64,000 bases of DNA from Puccinellia tenuiflora (taxonomy: Eukaryota; Streptophyta; Magnoliopsida; Poales; Poaceae), in contig QRDG01001369.1 of assembly GCA_012064385.1 (NCBI GenBank), forward strand, positions 185,916 to 249,915, in the 5' to 3' direction. How positions within the stretch are numbered: position 1 is the first letter of the stretch; the number at the start of each line of letters is the position of its first letter. The translations under genes and the position numbers were made by a program. The notes below the pieces were generated by a model. The model made no database searches. It was given only the letters and a program-made list of their open reading frames with translations, and was not told the origin of the DNA. Shown piece by piece: positions 53,887 to 64,000 of this stretch.

Positions 53887-56451
53887 TTGAAAGTGCATGG
53901 TTGATCCCATGCATGGTTTTGGTAATTAATGACAATCTCTATGGACTAATATTTGTGTTGAGCTCTATGTGTAGGTTGTCCTTTAGCTTGTGTCAAGATC
54001 ATTTGTTTACCAAGGCCAAGCTTGCTTGTCTCTATTGGTTGGAGTCAAGGTCAAGGTTGAAGATCATTTGTTGATCAAGGCCAAGCTTGTCTCCATGTGT
54101 TGGAGTCAAGGTGCGTTGCTTGACCTCCATTTGTTGGAGTCAAGCTCAAGGGAAGAAGAAGAAGTTTTGGGTTGATCAAGGCTTTGTGCGGATTGATCAA
54201 CCCTCAAGTCCAAGTGAAGATATGTCGAAGAGTGCTTTCCCCATCTTGGTGTATGGGGGAGCGTCATGTGAATCTTCACCAAACGAAGCGCAATCAAGAA
54301 AGGTGATGCGTCTTGAGGAGATAAAGATCGTCTTCGTCGACCTCAAGTGGATTAATGCGCAAGGCAAAGGTATGATCTTGATAGGGTTTCTATTTTACCG
54401 GTCTCATGGTGTTTAGTGAGAGACCGGGTTATAGGATAGATAGCCGTACTATCAAGAGGGGCTCTCGACCGAGTTTCGTGATCGTATCGTTCGTGGAGAG
54501 ATCAAACCTTTGCATCCATGCAATCTTCTTTATTGGTTCTTATTTGGATCTTATCGTGGTGTGGTCTTGGTGCTTGTCATGCTTGTCATGACAAAGCCAA
54601 GGTCACCGAAAACGGTTTGCATTTGCGTCTTCTTTTGTGTTTTCGGTATTGGAGATTTTGCCGGTTCCTTCGTGCGGAAGATTTATATCTTCCATCTCGT
54701 TGCAAAATCTCTATTGCTTGTTTGCCTTGTACAAAGGTGGCTTTTGTTGTCCTCTTTCCAACAAATTTGGTTTTACCTCTTTTGGACTTCAATTGCAAAA
54801 GAAACGGTTTTTTCGGTTTGCGAAAAAGAGCTTTTAAACTCTCCCCATTTGGTTTTATAATATCATGATGGACAATGATGTTTCTCTGCATGATCTTGTA
54901 GAGCTTTTCATTGCGAGTCCAACGAGTCCAAGATCATCGAAAACGGAGTCCGGATGCAAAAGATATGCCCGTTTTCATATTGCTCATTCTGCAGTTTTTC
55001 TGAGGGGCGGAAATTCCGGCCCGGGGTCCGGAAATTCGCCGGGCGAATCCGACCGGCCGGAATCGTCCGGCCGTTGCACCGGAATATCCGGCCCATATTT
55101 TCATCTGATCTTTTTTGGCTAAGTCTTTTTGACTTTTCTCTCTGTAGGGGGTCCGGAATTTTGCCTCGGAAATTTCCGGGGGTCCGGAATTTCCGGTCTT
55201 TGGTCCGGAATATCCGGCCCAAGGAAAATTTGGCTAAGTCTTTTTCACGTTTACTCTCGGGTGGGGGTCCGGAACTTTGCACCGGAGGTTTGCTCCGGAA
55301 ATTTCCGGGGCACCGGAAATTCCGGTGTAAGCCCCGGAATATCCGGCCCCCGGCCGGAAGTTCCGGCCCCTTTAACCCGGAATTTCCGGCCCTGCGGTTT
55401 TCCAACGGCTAGTTTTTAGGGGAGGCTATAAATAGCCCCCTTCTTCCCCCAAGGGCTGGTTGCTTGTCTTGCTCACTTGCTTTTCTCTCTCCTCCATTGT
55501 TGCTAACCTTGTGAGCTTGATTCCTCTCCATCCCTCCAATGATTCTTGCCAAACTTAGGGATTCAAGAGAGGAGATCTAGATCTATCATTCCACCAATCA
55601 AAATCCCCTCTAAGTGAGGGAAACTTGTGGATCTAGATTTTGGGGTTGCTTTGTGTTAATCCCCTTTGTTCTTCCTCTCTTATTCCCTCCATAACATTAG
55701 TTGCTTTGGTTGGAATTTGGGAGTGAAGGATTTGAGCACTTTGTGTGCTCTTGCCTTTTGCATTTGTTGCATCGGGTTGCTCCCTCCACGGTGATACGTG
55801 AAGATCGACGTTGAAGAGCTTTTTTACTCTTGGGTGCATTGTGTTCCCAAGAGCTTGTTGCCTCTTGGGTGCATTGTGTACCCTAGACGGTTGGAGGTGC
55901 CGCGAAGTCTTCGCTTGTGAAGCTTCGGCACGAGTTTGGGAGCCCCCAATTGAGTTGTGGGTGTGTGCCCCAAGAAGAAGTTGTAAAGGGCTCCGGAATC
56001 CGCCCCGAAGGATTTCGATAGTGGAAGGTGAACCAATCCCTTGGGTGAGGTTCATCGGAGAATAGGGTGAAGCCTTTGTGGCATCTTGAGTAGGCCTTTT
56101 GTGGCGAGCTCACACCCCTCCAACGAGACGTACTCCCTTAACAAGGAGGAACTCGGGAATACATTCTCGTCTCCGCGTGCCTCGGTTATTTCTATTCCCG
56201 AGCTTTACTTATGCAATTTACATTGTGATAGCCTTCGTGCTTGAAGTTCATATCTTGCTATCACCTTGTTGCTTTAATTGCTTAGCATAAGTTGTTGGTG
56301 CACATAGGTAACCCTAGCATATTAGGTTGTTGGCTTGTTAATTTAAACACATAGTTTTATTCCGCAATTATCAAGCCCCTAATTAGAAAAAACTTTAATC
56401 GCCTATTCACCCCCCCCTCTACGCGACATCCGGGCATTATTTGTTCTTTCA
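53887..56451 (+). repeat. 3' LTR (2565 bp)
   Basis: Same ends as the 5' LTR. It is 32 bases shorter. The main difference is at 55007-55080, where the run of GGAAATTCCGG copies is replaced by one copy and an unrelated-looking GCCGGGCGAATCCGACCGG segment. TATAAATA lies at 55427-55434. Confidence 0.95.
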
Positions 56452-56456
56452 ACACC

Positions 56457-57467
56457 GACCCGGTGCCGCCTGTGGGTGGACCCCCCCCCCCCCTTCTTGA
56501 AGAGCGTCGTGGCTACCCTTCGTCCGCCTCCCTTAGTGTACCGGGGGAAACCCTAGGACCAGTGCGCTGGTCCGGGCAGCAGCGTGAGCTCTCCTTCTTG
56601 AAGGTGTTGCTTGGTACTCGATGATTCGGTGCTCGGAGCGCGGTGGTACTCCAAAAGGACCGCGTGGCGGTTGCGGGCTTCTGTAGTTTAGTCAATCCGC
56701 CTATGTCTTCATTTTGTTTCTCTTTTTCTTTCGGCGTTTGTGTTTACTTGTTGTTGCCCCAGCCTGCGTGGTGTTACGTTTGTATCGTTGGTTGTATGTT
56801 GGTTGTTGCTTTATTTATAAAGCGGGACGAAAGACTGTTTCGTGGAAATGTGGCTAGGAGACTGCTAGCTTTCTAACAACGCTACCTAGTGAGACTTGTG
56901 TTGTGTGTTGACGTTCTTTCCGGTCTCCCACTATTGCTGCCACTGAACGTGTTTCACGACCGATACATCGTGCTATGTATACACAGACTGCTGACAGACT
57001 AATTGATAGAGCTTTGCAGATAACAGGGGGGAATCTGAACTCGACCTACCGACGGGTGCAGTTGGTTGCTGTTTGTCCGGTCCGGTGACCACCGGCCTTC
57101 CCCTGTCAAGCTCACGACACGAAGCGACAAGGCGGGAGATTTGGTTTGGTGAGACGACAATGCGACCTTCTGCAGAATATACGCTAGCTCCGTTCTGGCT
57201 TGTCGAGGGCATGATCCAAGATCAGCACATGCCGCCGGCCGGCGCACCTTCGCTACACCTTTCTACGGCTTGCCCCTCGCCGGTCGGCAGACGCCAGGTA
57301 GGTGTCCATGATTCGTCCCAAATGCCAACATCATTTCAACACTCTATCATCCCAAATGCCAACATCATCGACCGAAAATAACAGGAAGAAGCAAAATCCA
57401 CAAAGTTCGTTCACTGACAACTCAAAAAAAAAAAAAAACACCTAGACTGAATCGTTCAAAACGAAGT
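56457..57467. other. Intergenic, no supported gene
   Basis: The short open frames show no domain. A poly(A) run of 15 lies at about 57425-57440 and a CCAAATGCCAACATCAT phrase is repeated near 57320-57370. Confidence 0.35.
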
Positions 57468-57700
57468 CTATCCATTGTCGGTTCTTTGACATGTTGGCGT
57501 CCATCCTTTTGAAGTATTGAAGATCTCTCTCGTCACGATCCTCTGCTTATTATTAGTTCCTCGCCAAAGCTCTTTTCGCACCTTTTTGTTCAGCAAACCG
57601 ATCCAGTAATCAATCCAATAGCATATATGAAAAATGACATCTCTCGGATCCTCACACATGATGTAATCGGAGCAAGCTTTGTCTATGGTTTTTCATAGTG
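57468..57700 (-). pseudogene. Possible LINE ORF2 C-terminal fragment
   Basis: The minus-strand frame with CEDPRDVIFHICYWIDYWIG and a basic ELWRGTNNKQR resembles the end of plant LINE ORF2 after the zinc-binding domain. No further domain supports it, so the call is weak. Confidence 0.25.
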
Positions 57701-58037
57701 TCCAGAAGAAGCTGCTACAAATATTTTAACTGCACTTTTCAACTTAAGAACCCAAATCTCCCAGTTTTGCAACAAACCCTGGAGGAGATGGGTTATCGAG
57801 AGAACATAGGAAAAAACCCCATGTATACCTAGCAACTAGACATTAAAACAAAGAGCTCTTTTACGGTGGTTGGAAAACTACCTCTGGTAGTTTTAGGTAG
57901 CTGTGCATATAAAAAAATTCAGCCATTTGATCATAATTTACTCATGTAAATTATGTGAGCCGTCCAACCATTAAAACTTCTTTGCAACATGAGGAAGATC
58001 TTATCAAGATCCTTTGAATCTTTGGGTTGCAAATGCA

Positions 58038-59431
58038 GGGCGCTGCACGAGACGAAGGAGGGCGGGAAGCCGTCCAATGGCCCGTCGCGGATGCGCTTCT
58101 TCCTCATCTTCTTCTTCGCGAGCTTCGCCTACTACGCCCTGCCCGGTTACCTGCTCCCGATCCTGACCTTCTTCTCGTGGGCGTGCTGGGTGTGGCCGCG
58201 CAGCAGATCGGGTCCGGGTACCACGGCCTGGGCGTCGGCGCGTTCACGCTGGACTGGGCGGGCATCTCGGCGTACCACGCAGCCCGCTGGTGGCGCCGTG
58301 GGCTTCGTCATGTTCATCTACGTCATCGTGCCGCTCTGCTACTGGTGGTTCAACACCTTCGACGCCAGGAAGTTCCCCATCTTCTCCAACCAGCTCTTCA
58401 CCTCCGCCGGGCAGAAGTACGACACCACCAAGGTGCTCACCAAGGACTTCGACCTCAACGTGGCCGCCTACGACAGCTACGGGAAGTTGTACCTCAGCCC
58501 GCTCTTCGCCATCTCCATCGGCTCCGGGTTCCTCCGGTTCTCGGCCACCATCGTGCACGTGCTTCTCTTCCACGGTGCCGACATGTGGAGGCAGAGCAGG
58601 TCGGCGATCGGCGCGAAGCTGGACGTGCACGCCAAGCTGATGCAGAGGTACAAGCAGGTGCCGCAGTGGTGGTTCCTGGTGCTGCTGGGCGGCAGCATTG
58701 CGGTGTCCCTGCTCATGTGCTTCGTGTGGAAGGAGCAGGTGCAGCTGCCATGGTCAGGGATGCTCTTCGCGTTCGCGCTCGCCTTCATCGTCACCTTGCC
58801 CATCGGCGTCATCCAAACCACCACCAACCAGGCACGCCATTCCTCCTAGTATCTTTTCCTTGTGTTCTTCGGTGTACACAAGTTTGGCCTGCACTGCACT
58901 GCACTGACCATCATCCGTTCATATTCTGATTAACCTGGTTCAATTATTTGTTTGCAGCAACCCGGGTACGACATCATCGCGCAGTTCATGATCGGCTACG
59001 CGCTGCCCGGCAGGCCCATCGCCAACCTGATCTTCAAGATCTACGGCCGGATCAGCACCGTGCACGCGCTGTCCTTCCTCGCCGACCTCAAGCTCGGCCA
59101 CTACATGAAGATCCCTCCGCGCTGCATGTACACCGCCCAGCTGGTGGGCACGGTGGTCGCCGGCGTGGTGAACCTGGCGGTGGCGTGGTGGATGCTGGAC
59201 AGCATCGAGAACATCTGCGACGTGGACGCGCTGCACCCGGACAGCCCCTGGACGTACCCCAAGTATCGGGTCACCTTCGACGCGTCGGTGATCTGGGGAC
59301 TCATCGGGCCGGGGCGGCTCTTCGGCCAGCACGGGCTGTACCGGAACCTGGTGTGGCTCTTCATCGTCGGAGCCGTGCTGCCGGTGCCGGTGTGGCTGCT
59401 CAGCAGAGCGTTTCCGGGGAAGAGAGTGTGA
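58038..59431 (+). pseudogene. Oligopeptide transporter (OPT family) pseudogene, 5'-truncated
   Basis: OPT proteins are multi-pass membrane carriers of peptides and metal chelates, usually about 740 residues. Here only the C-terminal two thirds remain. The first exon starts after TTGCAAATGCAG at 58037 with RALHETKEGG, then FFLIFFFASFAYYALPGYL. Family motifs include QQIGSGYHGLGVGAFTLDW, VGFVMFIYVIVPLCYWW, YDSYGKLYLSPLFAISIG and QQPGYD at the exon join (58831/58958). The end is LLSRAFPGKRV. Around 58195 and 58277-58305 bases are missing, so the QQIGSG segment is out of frame with the rest. The exon 3' border has GC instead of GT. N-terminal exons are absent upstream. Loss of function is very likely. 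Confidence 0.85.
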
Positions 59432-60300
59432 GACGGCGGCGGATGAGATGGGAGAATTACCCCAGTACCCTTTTAATATAACATAAAAAATAATTCGTTT
59501 TCAGTAGTTTCAGTTAGTTTCCGATACTTTTCTTTTAGTAGTTTTCGGTAGCTCCTATTTTTCCACCATTAGATCTAAGCCGATGGACGGTTGTTAAAAA
59601 TACCAACTACTGTAAAACTTCTATAAAACAAAATGATATATGCTTTCATACACGACAGAGAACATTCATTGTATTGCCCCTTTCCTATCATTTTTTTTTC
59701 TTCAAATTATCCTTTGTTAAAATTCTCCCCACATGACTAACCAAAGAAAAAAAAACTTGGCTGGTAGCTTGAGGAACCAAAGTTGTTTATTTTTTTTGTT
59801 GGCGGTCTGGTCTGTATAGTATTGTACAAGGTTTTACCCTGTCATCTCCTTTCTTCAGTTCAAACCCGTTGATAATTTCCAAAACCTTGTTCCACCCAAT
59901 GGGTAGATCACCCCCACAAACAACTTCTAAACCGAAGAGACACATGGTTAGAACAACTTTATCAACCTTTACATTCTTGCTAAATGTCAGGTTGTATAAT
60001 CTAGGGAAAATATGAGTTAGAGATGTTTACATGCTAGATATCTTCCCAGAGTCTATTTTTTCTTTTCCAGAAACTAGAATTCTATCACAAAAGCATAGAA
60101 AATATGTTTAACTTTTATCAAACTAGACAAGATTGAGAAATTCCCAACTTGTTTGTGGCATGTGATGTTGAAGCGTGATCCAAATTCTACTAGAGGGTTT
60201 TTTACGCTGGCCAGCGCATACGAGTCAAACTCGTTTTCTTGTCCTCCAATGACTCTTGTATATTGCCCCCTATATATATACCACAGTAATATCACCTAAA
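59432..60300. other. Region between the OPT pseudogene and the copia fragment
   Basis: The stretch 59480-59625 contains TAGTTTTCGGTAGCT and, reversed, TTTTACAGTAGTTGG; similar TAGTTTTAGGTAGCT and TTTTACGGTGGTTGG occur at 57862-57905 on the other side of the OPT fragment. The rest is AT-rich and without supported features; the last part may be LTR sequence of the next element. Confidence 0.4.
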
Positions 60301-60443
60301 GACGGTCTGTCGTCTAGGGTTTGTAATACTCCTCCATATAGTGAAATCACGCCTTCGTGCGTCTGTGGTTTTTTTTTCGTAAAGGTTTTCCACGTAAAAA
60401 TCTATGTCTCGTTTATCTCATTTTAATCTCTATTTTGGTAACA
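60300..60443 (+). repeat. 3' portion of a copia 5' LTR
   Basis: Sequence ending ATTTTGGTAACA directly before AG and the primer-binding site. Its TCGTCTAGGGTTTGTAATA and TTTTCCACGTAAAAATC phrases resemble the R/U5 part of TNT1-like copia LTRs. The left LTR border was not found. Confidence 0.5.
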
Positions 60444-60445
60444 AG

Positions 60446-60458
60446 TGGTATAAGAGCC
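60446..60458 (+). other. Copia primer-binding site
   Basis: TGGTATAAGAGCC differs by one base from the usual TGGTATCAGAGCC complementary to initiator tRNA-Met. Confidence 0.8.
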
Positions 60459-60888
60459 ACGTAGATCTGAGATCAAGAGTCACAGTTTCCGTCGACATCG
60501 GTGTGTGCCGCCTCATACGATCTCTCTGCCGCAGTTTGACTCGTCGCCTTGCGCGTCGCGTCTGTAATCGACGAGATCACCAGCGCCATCCTCCGTTCCC
60601 GATCCAGCGCCTTTTCTTTCAGTCGGTTTTTTTCGATAGGGATCAAGTCCCGAGGTCAAGCAAAGGTATCCAAAAGCAATCCGCTAGCTGCCCTACTGCT
60701 GCTTGATTTGTTTCACGTGAAATCCAAAGGAGTACAAGTTCCGTTTTTCTATTTCATCTTCGTGTTGCTACGTCCAGTCTACAATTATCAGGTGCTATCC
60801 ATTATATTCATCGCTCTGTATAAATTAATTTCTTTCGGGAAATTTTTAGTTTCTTGCCTACATTGCTTTGTGCACAGATTGTCTGTTC

Positions 60889-61447
60889 ATGGCCACCATG
60901 AAGTACGATCTTCCGCTGTTAGATCGTGACACAAGGTTTTCCCTATGGCAAGTTAAGATGTGAGCGTTGTTGGCACAAGCCGATCATAAGGATGTACTGG
61001 ATGGTTTTGGAAATAAGCGTATTGCTGACTGGACTGCCGAGGAGAAGAGAAAGGATCGTAAGGCTGTGTCCCAAATTCAACTCCATCTACATAATAATAT
61101 TCTGCAGGAAGTTTTGACCGAGAAAACAGCCGCTGCCCTGTGGTCGAAACTAGAAGGCATTTGCATGACGAAAGATCTCACTAGCAAGATGCATCTCAAG
61201 CAAAAATTATTCATGCACATGCTGCAAGAGGGAGGTAATGTTTTAAATCACATATCACAGTTTAAGGAGATTATTACCGACCTAGCAGCGATGGAAGTTG
61301 AGTACGAAGAAGAAGATTTGGGTTTAATGTTATTATGTTCACTGATACAGTCATGATACTCTCACTCTTAATGAGGTTTATGAAGCTTTACACTCTAAGG
61401 AGAAGATGAAGCAAATGGTGTCTCATTGTAGCACCCTCACTTTGAAA
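60889..61447 (+). pseudogene. Copia gag N-terminal part with stop and frameshift
   Basis: From ATG 60889 the frame reads MATMKYDLPLLDRDTRFSLW, then hits TGA at 60961, where Arg is expected. It continues in the same frame with WTAEEKRKDRKAVSQI, HLHNNILQEVL, EKTAAALWSKLE, DLTSKMHLKQKLF and EEDLGLMLLCSL. A frameshift near 61350 precedes LTLNEVYEALHSKEKM. These are the motifs of TNT1-type gag. The sequence ends near 61450 where another element begins. The copy is inactive. Confidence 0.88.
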
Positions 61448-61468
61448 AGCAAGAATACTTTGTGAAAT

Positions 61469-64000
61469 TGCTAGGCCCTGGATCGAGTATGGCTAGCATT
61501 CACCAACAGGATGTAATATCATGCATAAATGTTAAACGTTATTACATCACAAGTACGAATGATCCAAAAATAATGTACTTTATTACAACTTTGCATAGCC
61601 GAAGCTAGCTTAAAATAAATATAGTTCCACAAATATTATTCAGAGTTCAAGCAGCATAATAAAGTAGCACTGAGCTCCATCATCTCCATGTGCCACTGGC
61701 GATCATGTTGGTTGTAAGCTCGGAATAAACCACGTCCTCACTCCTCATCTGAACAACCTGCAACATTAACGTTGCAGCCCAGGGAATTTGGGTCAAAACC
61801 TTGCGACAGGCTGGCAAGTGTCATACTATGGTGGATATTAAATGGCAAGACTATCTCTACATGCATATTTGGCTGGTGGAGTTCAAGTCTCTTGCGCAAA
61901 GCAAATTTTATCCTATACTTTCAAAATTCATTTATTCTAAAACCAGCTATTTATGAGATAAACATGGCATGAAAACCAATATCTCTTCTACCCTTGTTCA
62001 CCCATCAAATTTTATTATGAAGTTGGAATGAATGAGATTCTTCTGTCAACCACCTTGCTTATTTACTCAAATTGTCCATAACTGGGGACACGGCTAAGAT
62101 CTTAGTTTTATTTTACTCTCGAGACTTTGTGGCACTTTCCCCACTAGACTCGATCAACCCATTCTATCCTTAACCCTCCTTTAGTGAAAATGAAAGGAGA
62201 AGACCAAGACGAGACCTTTCTGAAGCACTTTCCCAACCACTACTGGCTTGACCCGTTCCAACCTACAACCCCTACATCTGCTTGTCAAACCGGGCTGGTT
62301 CCATGCTACTTACTTAGTCAAGACAGAGCCCATATGACTAGTGGCTGCACTGGAAGTAAACTAGACATGGAGTGACTTAAAATCTCTTATACCCTGGGTG
62401 GCAAACCACAAGTGCACATACTCAGGTTCACACCATAGAAATGGGCCTGAGCAGCCACTCAACTTTAAACAACCGGTAGAGCAACACCAAATCCACCCAG
62501 GTGATTGATTAATTTAGTAGAATTTTTCTTAACTCATCTACCACAAAACAATCATTTTTGCAGCAAGATACTCTACTAAAATAATATAGGTCACTAGTCA
62601 ACTAATCATCTGGCTAGCCTAACAGGTTTGCATAGCATAATAACTTTAATAAAAACAGCCTACCATGCAAGCTACTGGAAAATAGTCTATGGTGCAATAT
62701 AAGAATAGTAATAGGTCTTTCATGAATTGTGTATGCACTTGCCTTGACAGTTGTTCGGGTTGCAGCAACACTCACAGCACTCCTGGCACTCTTCACAATC
62801 TAAACAAGCAATTTGCAACAATTCAATACCCAGGCAAAAGGCAGTACAATAAAATATGCATGCATGATGATTAGCTAACAACACAAGTCAAAGTTAAACA
62901 ATTAATAAAGTTATTACTTTTTGTTATTTGCTATATGCATGATGCTCAGGGCTCATATTTTAAGTGGCTTTAATAATTTAAAAACAATTACTATGGTCAA
63001 AATACCACTATTTGGGTTTCTGCAAAAACATTATAAATGCATGATGCAAAAGTGCAAACTAAAACATCTACTGGACAGAGGACACTAAAATACACACTTT
63101 TGCAGAAGAAAACAATTTAAAATAACTTATAGATTTAAAGATATGCCAAAATTACTCAAATATCTCATTTGAAATTTGAATAATTTTAAATAGGCAAAAC
63201 AGATAACTAACAGTTCTAAAATATTCTACACGTCAAGAGGTTTTCAAAAATATAAAGTTCATTAAATTTGGCCGAGCCATTAAAAAGATATGATGGTTTT
63301 AAGTTTCAGGGGTTTTTCTGCAAATCTGCCAAATTAAATCAATTCGGCCGAAATTACAGAAAATGGGGCTGACGTGGACGCTGACTAGGCGCTGACTGTG
63401 CGCTGACTCAGCGCTGACACGGCTCGATCTAACTGGTTGGTACCGGTTCGGTTAAGGAAATAAAACGGAGCCGTTAGATCAAGATCTAACGGTCCAGATC
63501 TAAAGGGTAGGGGCCGGCCGGAGCTAGGGTTCCGGTGACCGGTGGTGCGCAGCGGCGACGCGTTGGCATGGTGCGTTCCCGGCGATCTACGGCGTTCTAG
63601 GATGCGCGGTTCTCACCTAGACGATCAGCGCGGCGAGGTGGTCTTGGTGGCGAGGTGGTGCGCTCCGGGACGGTCTCCTCCGCCGGAGATTGCTCGCCGG
63701 AGTTGGACACCGCGGCGGCTTCGTTCGGGCGTGCACCTACGCGTCGATCTGGGGACGGAAAAAATTAGAACATGATGTCCAGGAAGGAGCTGGGGTCGTC
63801 GGTGCTCGGCCGGAGCTCCGATTCTTACCGGCGGCAATGGCGGCGCGGCAAGGTCAAGCACGGGTAGCCTGGCGGCGCTTAGCTAGGGTTTTTGGGGCGA
63901 GGATGATGCGGAGGGGGTGGGGTTTAAGTAGGGAGGCTCGGGGCGATAGATTAGCTCGAGTTTAGTTAGGATTCGATCGAATCCGGGTCGAGCACGGCGT
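61469..64000 (-). mobile_element. Probable large LTR element fragment (runs off the window)
   Basis: Copia gag homology stops at about 61450 and a different, non-coding sequence begins near TGCTAGGCCCTGG. It shows low-complexity AT-rich stretches and, from 63360, a GC-rich part with repeated CGCTGACT words, paired GTTAGATC/GATCTAAC arms and leader-like sequence on the minus strand. This architecture resembles the long LTR at 37084-42165 read in the opposite direction. No protein domain is present. Left border and family are inferred, and the right border is outside the window. Confidence 0.35.

Larger units (their letters stand above)
45522..56451 (+). mobile_element. Complete non-autonomous Sirevirus-like copia element (10.9 kb)
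   Basis: Two long LTRs (45522-48118 and 53887-56451) flank a primer-binding site, a gag-like region and a polypurine tract. The target duplication is ACACC (45517-45521 and 56452-56456). The gag has a long coiled-coil part and two zinc knuckles, as in Sireviruses (for example Maximus in the Triticeae). No protease, integrase, reverse transcriptase or RNase H is found between 50505 and 53873, so the element must have depended on proteins from a relative. The LTRs contain a palindrome array and a good TATA box. Confidence 0.93.

Noticed and set aside
62184..62375. Short open frames in 61.5-63 kb as possible genes
   Set aside because: They lie in what appears to be a large non-coding retroelement and show no domain similarity.

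Overview
This window is nuclear DNA of a grass, most likely a member of the Pooideae and probably of the Triticeae tribe. I infer this from intron-containing nuclear genes with plant TATA boxes, Stowaway and Tourist type MITEs, a tRNA-derived SINE with a T-rich tail, and large LTR elements of types common in wheat and barley. It is a gene island in the first third that gives way to repeat-dominated DNA. No prokaryotic, plastid or viral genome is present.

Layout. 1-1311: the 3' end of a Ty1/copia element, frameshifted, with a short 127-bp LTR, inserted in the coding start of a minus-strand gene. 2697-7226: an 8-exon chloroplast dihydrodipicolinate reductase gene (lysine synthesis) whose exons I could join into one 326-residue frame; intron 1 holds a hAT-like MITE. 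8022-14446 (all minus strand): two related two-exon genes for secreted Ole e 1-like proline-rich cell-wall proteins, with an intronless full-length cullin-1-like gene between them. 15.5-18.2 kb: LINE fragments in both orientations, one carrying a SINE with a perfect 16-bp target duplication. 18516-24399: two single-exon paralogues for secreted, probably GPI-anchored curculin-like lectins, separated by a 1.44-kb solo LTR. 25.5-29.2 kb: AT-rich tandem arrays with GC-rich palindromic heads, and two fold-back MITEs. 30734-32347: an intronless 3-ketoacyl-CoA synthase gene (very-long-chain fatty acids, wax or suberin).

From 34.6 kb the DNA is mostly transposons: a decayed Gypsy gag/protease region, a 5.08-kb solo LTR with a 5-bp target duplication (37084-42165), several MITEs, and a complete 10.9-kb Sirevirus-like copia element (45522-56451) with 2.6-kb LTRs. 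That element has a frameshifted gag and no recognisable pol. After it come a 5'-truncated, internally deleted oligopeptide-transporter pseudogene (58038-59431), a broken copia gag (60889-61447) and part of another large element up to the window end.

The working host genes belong to unrelated pathways: lysine synthesis, ubiquitin ligase scaffold, cell-wall proteins, lectins, fatty-acid elongation. The only functional groupings visible are the two gene pairs. I found no demonstrably undescribed biological system. The strongest leads are the intronless cullin with an intact neddylation site, a conserved hairpin at the same spacing in both lectin 3' UTRs, the CCGGAA/TTCCGG palindrome array upstream of the LTR TATA box, and an exon-like acidic reading frame inside the 5-kb LTR.
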